Assembly: GCA_963383645.1 (NCBI GenBank)
Contig: OY726571.1
Coordinates: 17,921,376 to 17,985,375, forward strand
DNA length: 64,000 bases
Reading direction: 5' to 3'
Origin: Muscardinus avellanarius
Taxonomy: Eukaryota > Chordata > Mammalia > Rodentia > Gliridae
Shown: positions 31,054 to 41,647 of the stretch, piece after piece
Layout of the letters: every line of letters begins with the position of its first letter
How positions within the stretch are numbered: the first letter of the stretch is position 1
Translations under genes and position numbers: made by a program
Notes under the pieces: generated by a model
Database searches by the model: none
Told to the model about the DNA's origin: nothing
Seen by the model: the letters and a program-made list of their open reading frames with translations, nothing else

Positions 31054-32940
31054 CCTCTACCACCTTAAAATTTCCTCCTCCTGAATTCTTACCTATTATA
31101 GAACTTTGCTACCTAGATACAAATTGCCATAAACATAGGTGCAAGCCTGCAGAAAGGAGGAATAGTAGCGCTTATAGAAATATACCTGCATAAGTAGACA
31201 GGATTCTTCTGGTGGAAGACACACAGGTCAAACCTAAACCAAATCTATAACCTTGAAGAAAAGCAAATTGTAGGCAATGAGGAGAGAGAAAATGAAAATC
31301 TGAGTGACTGACTGAAAGTATCCCAAAAATGACATCTCCAAGGGAGAGAGGACTGTAACCTAGGGACCAAGGGAAAGAGAGTACAAGAAAAAAATGAGAA
31401 AAGTGAAGCAGCAAGGGGCCAAGGTAATCTAAAAAACAAGAACTGCCGTGCACAGCGGGCTTCCTAGGGTCTGTCTGCACAGGAAGGTTACATGGGTAAG
31501 TCCATCAGGCTTAAAGTTCTGGGCATAGCTCAATCAGCCAAGAAATCATTTAAGAAGTAGGAGCAGTACTCCTGGCTACAGCTCTTCAAATATTTGTTAT
31601 TTCACTAAGCTATAGCTTAAGGTATGTTCAAGTGATATTTGCATAAGCAAACAGTCCCCGGGTTACCATTTCAAATATGCTCCAACCTGTGAGTGATTGA
31701 TACAAGTCACACTTTTATAAAATTATTTGTTTCCTGGGCTTCTTCACTTATTTTATGACATAACTTAATATTATAAAAGACAGAATGCCTCTTAAACCTC
31801 AGGAAATAGTTGCCAGCAGTAACAAACATTCGACTGATCTCTTACCTTTTTAAGACTCCTTAAAAACGGCTTGATTTCCACTGAATAAGCACAAGATGAT
31901 AAGAGACATAAGAAACATATATTTCAGTTTTATCTTCCAAACACAGTCATATAGTCTATCTCCTTAATCAAGGCTGAACACAGTTTGATAGCATAGACTT
32001 AATCTGTGAGAGATTCTTTACACATTTTCTTATTCTTTATCCTATATAATGATACACACAGTGGAAAACGTTCATCCAGTAACATGTGAGATGTCTGTTT
32101 TTATAAAATTTACTTTAAACTAAGATGCAAAGATTGTATCTAACATCATAATCTTTCTTCTATGGCTGTTTTGGCTATGAGGGATTCCTGAACAAAGAGT
32201 AATTAAAAATACCTACAAATTAAGCACATAATAAAACAGGAGACTGAGGAAAAGGTGGATTATGTTTCTCAACAGGCTCCCTATGCAACAAAAAAGAAAG
32301 TCTACATAAGGTGCACATTTGTACTAATGAAACATTCACCACTCCACCTATGTCGTAATTAGGATGGAGCTCAATGACTGTGACCAAATATAATTTGCAT
32401 ATCATCTAAATAACCGTGTGGTTGGAATCTGCTTTGAGGCAGTACAAAAAGCAACAGGGGATGAAAGACACAGCCTCTAGCTACCGCCTTTGTCTTTTTG
32501 ACTGCACATGGCCAAGTCCAGTTGAATCAAAGGTTGATAGGAAAGTCCCTGGAGAAAAGGCAGCCCCTCCTGAGATGTGTTTTAGGGACTCAGAAATGGC
32601 AGGTGAGCAGGACTGAGCTTCCTTTGTGAAATTTTAGGCCGAGAACAGAAATGGACAGGTAAAATCAAGAATGTGAACCAGTCTAATGTCATTGGTCTCA
32701 AAAGGCTGAAAATTATAAAAGAGGAGAGTGAGGGGAAAGAGAAAGACACCTCCACGGCTGATGCAAATCTGGTCTCGTGTGCCTCTTCTTTAGCCTCCTA
32801 CTATGTTCTCTTCACTCTGTATTCCGAAAGTTGCATGCCTTCCCCTAACCTCCAGATACCTGACAGAACTCCACCTCAAGGTTCCAAACAAATATTTGTC
32901 CATCCTCTCTAATATTGCCCCTCGTCTATCTCTTTAGATA
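31054..32940. other. Unassigned non-coding stretch
   Basis: No interspersed repeat or gene that I can name. The 60-102-codon frames at 31172-31480 (minus) and at 32416-32616 and 32673-32912 (plus) have no recognised domain, no supporting splice or poly(A) context, and ordinary surrounding composition. Confidence 0.4.
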
Positions 32941-32944
32941 GTCT

Positions 32945-33060
32945 AAATGCATGCTATTTGGTAAAGAGATGAAATGCATGCTATATACCAAAGAGCTATA
33001 TCTTGTATATCTCTTTATACAAGATATATTTCATATCTTGTATAAAGATGCATTTCATTG
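32945..33060. repeat. Nested inverted repeats with hairpin potential
   Basis: A perfect 16-bp inverted repeat 'tctttatacaagatat' (33012-33027) / 'atatcttgtataaaga' (33033-33048) has a 5-base spacer. A third related arm, 'tatatcttgta', lies at 32998-33008. An outer pair 'atgaaatgcat' (32969-32979) / 'atgcatttcat' (33048-33058) encloses it, and 'aaatgcatgctat' is directly repeated at 32945 and 32972. No gene is attached. Confidence 0.85.
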
Positions 33061-33111
33061 GGTGTGTCTTTGTGGACTAAGTGTTACCCTGTAAACATGA
33101 AAATATGTCTC

Positions 33112-33285
33112 AGGATTTAGAGTCAGACTAGAATTAATCCTACCATTTGCTTGTTGTGAGGCCTTAAACTGTTCATTAAGACTCAATTTTTCTCATGTAA
33201 AATAGCACCTATTTTGTGAAGCCATAGTAAAGATGAAGTATTTAAATGCTGATAATGTGCTTAGTGTTTGGTAGAGTCACATGGC
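33112..33285 (+). mobile_element. MIR SINE
   Basis: The MIR order is clear: 'atttagagtcagactagaat', 'accatttgcttgttgtgagg', 'ttcattaagactcaatttt', 'catgtaaaatagcacctatt' and 'aatgtgcttagtgtttggta'. Confidence 0.75.
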
Positions 33286-33461
33286 TTTTCTCTTTGTATC
33301 TCTCCTTCAATCTCTGATTTTCTTCTCAAGTCAAAGATAACAACAAAAAAATACCCACAATGCCAGAGTCACAGTTTATATATCAGGAACCCACCAGGTT
33401 CTTTTTACTTCCAGAGTTATTAATTACCACTGTCAATATACACTCCTCTACTCAATGACTT

Positions 33462-33778
33462 CTATCAGTTGCCAGTAAATTATGGTCCACAGGCTGAGTA
33501 TAACCCACTTCCGGTTTTTATAGTCTACCACTTAAAAATGACTTACATTTTAAGTAGTAAGGAATCATAAGAAGAATAAACCTGTGAAAATAAAATTTTG
33601 CAATTTACAAACACAGTTTTATTGGAACGTGCTCATGATCACTTGTTTACTATTGGCTGTATCTATTTTGGGACCAAAATGGCAGCATTGACTAGGTGAG
33701 GCTGAGACTGAGCCACACACCGTGGCTCACTTACTATCCACATTTTTACATAAAAAGTTTGCTAAACTCCATCTTCAA
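33462..33778 (+). mobile_element. hAT-like DNA transposon fossil
   Basis: Text running from 'gccagtaaattatggtccac' through 'cacagttttattggaacgtg' and 'tactattggctgtatctatt' to 'aaaaagtttgctaaactcc' matches the non-autonomous hAT family whose ends read GCAAACT. Its ends here are loosely inverted ('agtaaattatgg' / 'aagtttgctaaact'). Subfamily unresolved; no transposase frame. Confidence 0.5.
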
Positions 33779-33997
33779 TTAATACCAACAGAGAACTGAA
33801 TGACTTATGAGGAAGGTAGTATACCAAACATTTGTGCCAATTTCTTGGTGGCAAAAAGCACTGTAATCTCAAAAACAGTTTGTATATAATAAGCTGTGAA
33901 TAGATGTTTTAAAAACATAAGTAAATACTTAAGTAAAGGGAATAAATACTTTGAAAGATAAATAAATTTTTTCATTCATTAAAATTTCACTTGAAGA

Positions 33998-34148
33998 TGG
34001 GTGTGGTGGTACACACTTGTAATCTCAGCACTTGAGAGGCTGAGACAGGAGGTTGCAGGTTTGCAGCCAGTCTCAGCAACTTAGCAAGACCCTCAGGAAC
34101 TTAGTGAAACCCTGTTTCAAAATAAAAAATAAAAAAGGCTGGATGTAT
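33998..34148 (+). mobile_element. B1-dID SINE truncated in the right half
   Basis: Left half from 'gatgggtgtggtggtacaca' to 'gaaaccctgtttcaaaata', linker 'aaaaaataaaaaaggctgga'. It then breaks off after about 15 bases of the ID half. Confidence 0.85.
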
Positions 34149-35305
34149 AGGTAATATACCATCACTAAGTTTTCAAGAAATTCAGATTAATAAAAACATT
34201 GTTCCTACTCAACATAAACTCAAGTACTTAAGTGTCAGGTAAAAGAACTTATTTCAAGTTGCATACCAAAAACTTTCTTGGAAGACTGATAGAATAAATT
34301 TCATTCAGTCATTAAAAATACATAATCAGAAAGAGTGAAACTTAATGAGGTGACATTTAGAGAAGCTTAAAAACAATTTTCCCATTCGTCCTTTGCATGT
34401 GCTTAGGTAAAAATAAAATGCATATTTAAAAAGATTGATAATTATATGCAACACAATTTCAAGAATTTTAGCCAGCGAACATTGTCTTGACATATTTTCA
34501 TCTTTTAAAAATAAACTATAGCTATGGTTTTATTTAATGGCCATGTAACACTTTTCTTATGAAAACTTAAAATTCTACTAAACTAGGTCTTAAATTTGTA
34601 TTTGTAGGCTATGGATGTGAAGGTGAGTCACATGGGGATGTTAGTGCAATTAGATCCAGGTTCAGTCATTCCCAGGCTTGGCAGATCACACGCTGAGCAG
34701 CAAGTTCTACATAATACTGGCTTTCCACACAGAGACAAAAAGCAGTTATGACCATGCTTTAAAATTAATAATTTTCCCCTGAGAACTTGCTTAAATTCAG
34801 CATAAATTTGCTTCAGTTGATGCTTGACTTGGAGATTTCAACAAACTCTTGAACTATTTGCAATTTTAAATGGTAATCCTTTTACAAAAGGAACACCTTT
34901 CTGTCAATTTAAAAAAAAATTGATCTCAGATTTAGCAACGTTCTGTGTTTCTCCATAGTCCTTGTCTCTGTCCACAACCATTGTGTTTCTTATTTGTAAA
35001 AATATGCGAACTCAGACAATAAACATGGAACACAGGTTTGTTTTTGTTCCTTATACCAAAATCTACATTTGGGGAGAGATAAGTGTCAAAAATGTTTATG
35101 AATGACAGGTTAGTCAAAAAGACTTTTCTAATCTGATTAAATATTAAGGAAAATGGGGCCCATTGTGTTTGAAAGAAACATAGTGTTGTGAATAAAAGTT
35201 TAATAGTTAGGGACAACTTTCAAGAGTAATCAAATGACCTGACAGCAAGCTCTGTCCCATAATTCAGGGAAAGAGATCTATAGGCTTCACTTAAGAATAA
35301 AATAG
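34149..35305. other. Unassigned AT-rich stretch
   Basis: No gene or clear repeat. The 94-codon minus frame at 34932-35216 has no recognisable motif. Confidence 0.4.
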
Positions 35306-35309
35306 TCAG

Positions 35310-35594
35310 TGCTCTCTTTGCCTAAGAAATAAAGTCTGCACTTCCAATCAAGTATACAAAGCTTTCAGAATCTGATGGTCTTACAATCCCCGCCACACAC
35401 CTGTCTTGTCAATAATGATGCTCTGCTTCTCATCTGCCTTTGCACATGCTGTTCCTTGATCTCAAATCCCAGTTTGTCAGTAGAAGTCTCACTCTCCTGG
35501 AGGACCTCTCCAGTTGGACTTAGGTACTTCCTCATCATTCCTGTTATAGCACTTATCTCATGACTGTAATTCTTTGCTTAAAACAGAGCGTCTC
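35310..35594 (+). mobile_element. L2 LINE 3' end, left part
   Basis: 'ctcatctgcctttgcacatg', 'ctgttccttgatctcaaat', 'gtagaagtctcactctcctg' and 'gttatagcacttatctcatg' follow the mammal-wide L2 3' end. A SINE interrupts it at 35595 and L2 text resumes at 35808. Confidence 0.65.
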
Positions 35595-35792
35595 ACCGGA
35601 CATGGTGGCGCACGCTTGTAATCCCTGTACAAGGGAGGCAGAGACAGGAGGATCACGCAGGTTCAAAACTAGCCGCACTGACTTAAGAGACCCTGTTTCC
35701 AAATATAAAATAGGTCTGGGAGTGTAGCCTGGAGGTAGAAGGGCTTCCAGGAACCCCAGTACCACAAACAACAACAAACAAAAAAAAAAGAA
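35595..35792 (+). mobile_element. Type II SINE inserted in L2, 15-bp TSD
   Basis: Type II copy from 'cggacatggtggcgcacgc' to 'cttccaggaaccccagtacc' plus an A-rich tail. TSDs 'aaaacagagcgtctc' (35580-35594) and 'aaaacagaacctctc' (35793-35807) differ at two bases. Confidence 0.9.
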
Positions 35793-35807
35793 AAAACAGA
35801 ACCTCTC

Positions 35808-35895
35808 TAGAATAAGAATTTTCTACACATGTTTATATTCCAGCGCCAAGAAAAGTATATTATGATAGATACTTAATAAGTATCTGACAAATTGA
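35808..35895 (+). mobile_element. L2 LINE 3' end, right part
   Basis: 'ccagcgccaagaaaagtata' and 'gatacttaataagtatctga' complete the L2 3' terminus begun before the SINE. Confidence 0.5.
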
Positions 35896-36269
35896 TGAAA
35901 AAATGAAACATTCCATTGCCTGGAAAACTGTATACCAGGCACCGATCCCAAATTTGCTTTGAATGCTAGAAGCCTTGTTTTGCTGTCAAGTCAAGAACTT
36001 GGCTTTTTTCCCTCATTTTTTTAGCAAAATAAAAAGTAATGGAGGAACATCTGCTTAAACATGTGCCAGGTGCAGTTATCAGTACTTCTATGTACCCACT
36101 GAACTCTTGGCTTTCTCTATTCAAACCTGTGCTCTTTTGCATTGTTTCTTATTTTTAAAAAGGGCTCTATTTGTCAGTCACAAATACAGTAATATTATTT
36201 ACAGTTGAAAAATAGAGTGACTATTTGTCAGCAATATCTCAGGCCAAAAAAGTAGGTCGTTTTCTATTG

Positions 36270-36546
36270 TATCTTCTACACCCAACCTCCAGCCTGTAAG
36301 CATCTCCATTTGACTTTGTTTGTCATGAATCTGAGTGGCTCTTTGTACATCCACAACTACCACTCAGGTACCAATCTGTATCATCATGTCTCCCCAAACT
36401 CCCTGTTCTGTCCATGTTTCTCTACAGTTTATTCTCCTTACTACATTCAGAGCACATTGTAGAAACATACATAATTTTCCAAAATCCTTAGAATAAAAAA
36501 AAAAGAGCCTTACAACAGTCTAAAAGACTCTGAATATAAATCCCCT
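36270..36546 (+). mobile_element. L2 LINE fragment, left of the retroviral insert
   Basis: Phrases such as 'catctccatttgactttgtt', 'ccaaactccctgttctgtcc', 'gagccttacaacagtctaaa' and 'aaatcccctggatgttt' follow the L2 consensus. The same L2 phrase continues at 41758 after the retroviral insert ('ctcaactccattttttt'). Confidence 0.55.
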
Positions 36547-36554
36547 GGATGTTT
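36547..36554. repeat. Target-site duplication beside the poly(A) end
   Basis: 'ggatgttt', repeated at 41750-41757. On this side it runs into the T stretch, so its exact end is ambiguous by a few bases. Confidence 0.65.
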
Positions 36555-36567
36555 TTTTTTTTTTTTT
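36552..36567 (-). other. Poly(A) tail of the retroviral retrocopy
   Basis: Sixteen T on the plus strand, i.e. A on the element's strand, directly after R. A genomic provirus would continue into U5 here instead. Confidence 0.85.
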
Positions 36568-36662
36568 AATTTCAAGAAGTTTATTAAAAAGATAGAAATA
36601 CAGAAGATAGTTACAGCCCCATGCCACAATGGCATGGGGGGATTAAAATGAATGCCCCACCC
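36568..36662 (-). repeat. 3' R repeat of the retroviral retrocopy
   Basis: About 95 bases matching 41648-41749, including 'gatagaaatacaga', 'gatagttacagccccatgcc' and 'ggcatgggg'. A GCATGGGG/CCCCATGC hairpin-like core is shared. Divergence between the two R copies is moderate. Confidence 0.85.
36580..36585 (-). promoter_or_regulatory. Polyadenylation signal AATAAA in 3' R
   Basis: AATAAA on the minus strand, with the poly(A) tail starting 12 bases after it, the normal distance for a used signal. The 5' R copy has the slightly different 'aataat' at the same place. Confidence 0.8.
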
Positions 36663-36689
36663 AAGATATAGCACGTGGACACCGGGGAC

Positions 36690-36697
36690 TTTTTATA
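36690..36697 (-). promoter_or_regulatory. TATA box in the U3-like region
   Basis: On the minus strand 'gggtataaaaagtcccc' reads as a TATA box. The inferred R start (about 36662) lies about 30 bases downstream, as expected for transcription initiation. The upstream U3 extends to perhaps 36860, where a purine-rich stretch (AGGAGAGGGGAG on the minus strand) could be the polypurine tract; that boundary is uncertain. Confidence 0.6.
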
Positions 36698-36859
36698 CCC
36701 ATGACCTCCATCTTGTTTACATAATTCTGACATAATAAACATCCCTGTAAGGTTCCTCCTGCAGCAAGGTGTGGCAAGGTGTCTCCTTTCATGAAGGTTG
36801 ACCCCTCCTACCATCCTAGCTAGATTGTGTAGATCTATCTTTTAGAAAGAGGAAGCCCT

Positions 36860-38950
36860 AGCTCCCCTCTCCTATTGACTTGTTAATTACTTTTATCTAA
36901 GTCAATTTACATTGGAATAGTTGCCTGCTTTTAGGCAGAAACCAAGTCCTTTCACAGATTTTTGAAATAGAATAATCATAGCTTTCTCAAATCTTCCGAG
37001 GCCATTCCCAATACTGATGCATTTCCCCCTGTGTCTAGTAACTTCCTGACACCTATCAGGCCAAGTAGATACAGAAAATACATTTTGACTTTTACAATTT
37101 TACAAACATTTAACATGAGCTCAATTTCCATCAATTTTCTCCCATTATTATCATTACATACATGTACCCATAGCAAAGGAATAAGGGCGATGACTCATCA
37201 AGCTTCTTTGAGCTGAACAGGGATGACATAAGGGGGCCCCGGCTTAGGGTATACATGTATGTAATTGGCATGGGGAAATCAGATGGGTCCATATGGTATG
37301 TTTCTATGACCATCCAAAGGGCTTTAATAGATGTTCCTCTTGTGTGCTCATACCACCATCTGATGTCTGAAAGCTTCAACCCTATGAGAAGACACTCACA
37401 ATACAGGTTAACCATGAAAACCTAAACAGAGTAATTAAATGAGAAATGGAAACCTGTTTTGCTGACTTAGGCTGAAACACACAAAAGTGGGATGTATTTA
37501 GTTTATTTTGTGCCATGTGAATCCAGGAATTAGTACTGTGGAGACCTGGAATAGGCTTTGAGGTAATTTGACTAAAGATTTTAGATGATTTCTTATATGT
37601 TATATCATTAGGGTACTGTTTTTGAATTTTAATACACCTATAAATGCGGTCTGTAATAGAGTGGCTTGAGGCTGAATAATAAAAAATTGGTCTTAGAAGG
37701 CTTTGACTGATTCGTTACATTTTTAAATCTTGACTTTTGAGCTATATGAGAAAATATTGCTTTGTGTCTTTTAGCTATATTCCTATGGGAGAACTATGAT
37801 TTGCCCAGCACTGTAATATTAAGGAATTTTCTATTGCCACTGTGTCATTGCTGTAACTAGAGGCTGTAAGATCCGTAAGCAACTGAACATGTAACAATTG
37901 AAAAAAGACAAAAATTGAACTGCCTCATTGTTCAATTTATCTCGAAAAATGCATATATTGAGGAAAAGTGACACGACACAAATTTGAGTGCCTGTATACT
38001 CCTGGAACTTAATGGTTTTAACTCTGCTGAAGACAAACTTAACCACATACTTTAGAAACTATGGGCCCAACATAAGTTTGAATAAAATGGCCTCCAGAGG
38101 TCTAAAGAGAGGTAGACTTACTAGAAATGTATTTCCTCTTAACTATTAAAACCATCTTTTCATATGTAAACAAAACACAAACACTGTAACTTGTCTTAAC
38201 CTTCTGATTTTTCTCTCCTGGTCCTTTGTTTCCCATCTGGGACAATCTTAGGACGAACCTTACAATGTGCTTTCTAAATCTCACAAAATTTCCTTTCTCT
38301 GTATTTACCAAGATATAAAGAAATACATCTATAGACTCTCTACATCTGTCTTTTGTTGTTACATACAAACAAACCCCCAAAAGCATGCCATTTAATAATG
38401 TTGTTTAGATACCAGTCATTTAAAAACCCATTTAAAAGACTTAAGTGTTCCTTTAAACCTTATGAAGTTAAGAGCATTTTAAAGCATTGCATTCTGCCTT
38501 TCCCCAATTTAATATAAGACATTAGGTAAATATCACTAGCACCTTAAAACCTTAGTTTTGCAAAAGGAATAAAATTCAAAAGACAATGTATATCATATTT
38601 GATCATATAACTTAATAAATGTATAATAGATTACCACAGAGAGCCACAACATGATAAGCATCACAAGTGTCTTAAAACATTAATTTTGTCAAAGAAGAAA
38701 ATAACTTTATTAAATCACATTTTACAGGAGTCTAATTAGACAATTTTTCTGAAGTTATCAGTTTAGCTAAGAGTGATTGAGATAAAAAATATATCTTTGA
38801 GCACTAATTTTGGTGCAGCCAGCAAAAGGAAAAAAAAAAAAAACAAACATTTTTTTTCATGACATATCTCCTTGTTAGCAGAGGAGCTGAAATCTCTGGT
38901 TTGGCTAGGAATGGGAGAATGGAAGGTAAGCCTGGATGTAACAGGCTGAA
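36860..38950 (-). other. AT-rich segment of the retrocopy, origin unclear
   Basis: In a complete retrovirus this part would hold pol and env. I find no reverse transcriptase, integrase or envelope motif that I can defend. Short minus-strand frames exist (for example 94 codons at 37131-37415 and 66 codons at 36976-37176, in different phases) that could be decayed envelope or chance. Composition is clearly more AT-rich than the gag and leader part. Deletion and replacement by other sequence is possible. Confidence 0.4.
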
Positions 38951-39199
38951 TCTGGAATAAAGAGATGGCTCAGGGCTGGCCTGATAAGCCCCCCACCCTG
39001 GCTAAGCTTTTAGACCTTGGGCCAGGAAAGAAGGGCAATGCCTTAGATCTGGCCTCAAAGATCTCACTGAGATTACCTAAGGCTCTTTTAGTCTTAATTC
39101 AGGTGGTGGTAGTTGGGAGGACTCACTGGGAACCTAGGTCTGGGGGCCCCAGTTCCCTCTGGAACTGGGGGTGCTCAGCCATTTAATGATCCCCCTTTG

Positions 39200-40008
39200 C
39201 ACTGTAAGCCAGGCCTCGGAGGACCTTTTTGGCCTCCTGGTTAAGAGCATTTCTTCCAGAGATGCCCTTGCTTTCCACCCTTAAACAGACTTGAGCCCAG
39301 GCTTCTGTGCTCAGCTAGAATTCTTTTCATGGCTTCTGTGTATCTGTCTTTCCCTTTTTAAGTCCCTGTTAAACCAAATTGGCAGCCTGCAGTAGTAGAC
39401 TTTGTCTGAGGATGGCCTCCCATTCTACCGGGTAAAGATTTAAGAATGCCAACATCTGTTGTTTGAGTTGCTGATATCGCCTTACACTCAGCCCTTAAGA
39501 AAGAACTGCATATGGACAGATAAGAACTCTAAACTCTCCTCTCCAGGTGGTATAAGGAGGCCCATAGGCAGAACCAATTGGAGACTAATCTGGTGGCACT
39601 AAGAGCCTGAGGATCCCAGGCCGCTGAAGCTGTGCCTGAGATGCTCTGGCTTTACTGTGGCCTGGCTTGAGTGTTGAAAAACCTGTTTATTTTGTGAATT
39701 GTCTCAACCCTGCAATCATTAAAGAAATCTGGGTGGTCTCTGAAGTTAAAGAACAGCTTAAGATAAGCTACTTCCATCTCTCTTTCCTCCTTTTTACAAA
39801 ATAGATCTAGTTGCTGAATAGTGTTATAATTTAAACCTCCCTGATGGGGCCACATGTCTCCATCCCTAGCACATACTGTGGCCATACTTGGGTGCAGAAA
39901 AAAAATGAGAGCTTCCTTCCTTAGCATTTTGGTGTCAAACCTTTTCCAGTTTTGGAGAACACATTCTAGTGGAGATCCAGCACTCACTTTGGATTCCTGG
40001 GATCCCAT
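39200..40008 (-). pseudogene. Degenerate gag-like frame (matrix to nucleocapsid)
   Basis: The minus-strand frame starts at an ATG at 40006-40008 giving Met-Gly, as in myristoylated Gag. Visible matrix-like motifs include 'LECVLQNWKRFD' and 'LNYNTIQQLDLFCKKEE', a pattern I associate with class I (gamma-like) ERV matrix domains. The frame stops at 39652-39654. The same phase continues with a second stop near 39532 and a third near 39360. Near 39243-39284 it passes 'GGKQGHLWKKC', a CCHC zinc knuckle that has lost its first two cysteines. The matrix-to-knuckle distance (about 0.8 kb) is short, so much of capsid is probably missing. Non-functional. Confidence 0.65.
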
Positions 40009-40762
40009 CTGAGAGAGAAAGGGTGGGGTTTTAGTGACCTGTCTGGGCAAGGTTGCCCATCCTTCCCAGAGCTTCCCAAACTAAAACCAATTATCCTAGC
40101 ATTTAGGATATTGCTGGAATTCCACCTAAGACAGCGAGACGTCTGTGTGGCCTTTCTCTGTCTGGATGAAGTTCCCTGAACCCCTAAAGCTAGTGACCCA
40201 GCCGGGGGCGTCCAGCTGGGACCGCATGGAGCAGTGAAGTGGTGTCACTGTCCAACAGAAAGCCAGTATAAGCTTGAAGTTGTAGCCACTTCCCTTCTGC
40301 CTTACAACTGAACTTCCACTATGCCTATCCCATCTCTCAAAGAGGTTTTCTAGCTGAAAATATTGACATTTAAAAAAAAATGATCTTATTAATTTGCCTT
40401 CCTGAGAATATCTTCCATTTTCTGAAGGGGCCTAAGAATCCCAAGCCCCCAGAGGCCAGGCGTGGCCTCCTCCTGTGCTTCCTCCCCTGAGGGCTTCCTT
40501 ATGCAAATGAAGCTGTAACTGCCTGTTGAATGCCAGACAATGCCTCCTGGGTGTGGCTGTTCACCTAGCAGACCTGCCAGTTATTTGGTTGAAACTTTTG
40601 ACTTTGACTTTTTCTTGAGCTGTTGCAGAGGCTTACCCATTTAAGCTTCCATTAGCTGCTGGGGTCTACCAACTGCCATAGTTCACAGACCAACAGGGTG
40701 TACATGGCCGCAGTTGCTAATGGCCATGCTTCCTAGACCCTGCCGCTAAAAATCAAGCTAGG

Positions 40763-40972
40763 TTATCTCCCTAGAACCTGTTTCAAACTACAGAAAAAAA
40801 CTCACTACCATTTTAGAAATGGGTGCTGGCTGGTGTCTCTGTTTGGGGAGCTTCCTCTGTCCATTTACTCTCCTTTAGCTTATCTCCCTAGAACCTGTTT
40901 CCCATTGCCGGGGAAATAACCTCACTGCTATTTAGAAATGGGTGCTGGCTGGCGTCTCCTGTTTGGGGAATT
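40763..40972 (-). repeat. 117-bp tandem duplication in the viral leader
   Basis: 'ttatctccctagaacctgtt' occurs at 40763 and 40880, and 'gaaatgggtgctggctgg' with 'tttgggga' follows both. The unit is thus about 117 bp, in two copies, within the non-coding leader between primer-binding site and gag. The function of the leader repeat is unknown. Confidence 0.85.
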
Positions 40973-41428
40973 TTCTGAAGGTGGGCCATGGACCTTTCTC
41001 TTTAGATTTAACTTTGTATAGGGCTTTTAAAAGTGTCCCATTTGTGACATGGGCAGAATGGACAAGCACTCACTGGGCCTATCATGCTTACACTATTAAA
41101 TGGGGAATGTTTCCCTCCCCAGGAGATTCTGCCGTAGCTAGTCCATGGCAGGGGAGTCTCCACGGTTCCAGAGAGCCCATTGGCGCCGGCAATCTAGGCA
41201 TCCTCCAGGATCTGGTCCCATTTTGGGGAGGGTTACTGACCTTCAAGATGCAGTGACTTTCAGGCCACTGGTGAGATGCCCTGGAATTCACTTTCAGAGA
41301 TGCAGTGATGCAAAGGCTGCTCTCTAGTTGTTTTAAAGCTCAACAGCTGGAGCTAAAGCTGCTGCTGCCCACCAACCCACTGGCCAAAATGCCCCGTGAA
41401 AAGTACAGAGCCACATGCCCCACATTGC

Positions 41429-41447
41429 CCCAAGATGTTGGGCACCA
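41429..41447 (-). other. Retroviral primer-binding site, lysine-tRNA-like
   Basis: On the minus strand 'tggtgcccaac' and, after a two-to-three-base insertion, 'ttggggc' lie just downstream of the U5-like segment. The best fit is the site for tRNA-Lys(1,2), with two C-to-T or G-to-A changes at former CpGs. U5 would end at 'gtaacatatt' immediately before. The tRNA assignment is tentative. Confidence 0.55.
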
Positions 41448-41647
41448 AATATGTTACGGTGAAATATGTTACAGTGTGGGAAGGTATGGTTTGGCGGAAA
41501 CTGTCCCCAGGGACCCCTGTTAGGGTCCCAGAAACAATTTCCCTCAAACCACAACAAAAATCTAAAAAACAGAAAAACAGAAAAACTGCGGGTTCTTGTC
41601 CTGAGCTAAGGGTAAAAACACATTAGCCTGGACTCTTGCTGAAAATT
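41448..41647 (-). other. U5-like segment of the retrocopy
   Basis: About 200 bases between the 5' R copy and the primer-binding site, present only once in the element. This is expected for an RNA-derived copy in which U5 occurs only at the 5' end. A short repeat of 'gtaacatatt' lies at its end. Confidence 0.6.
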
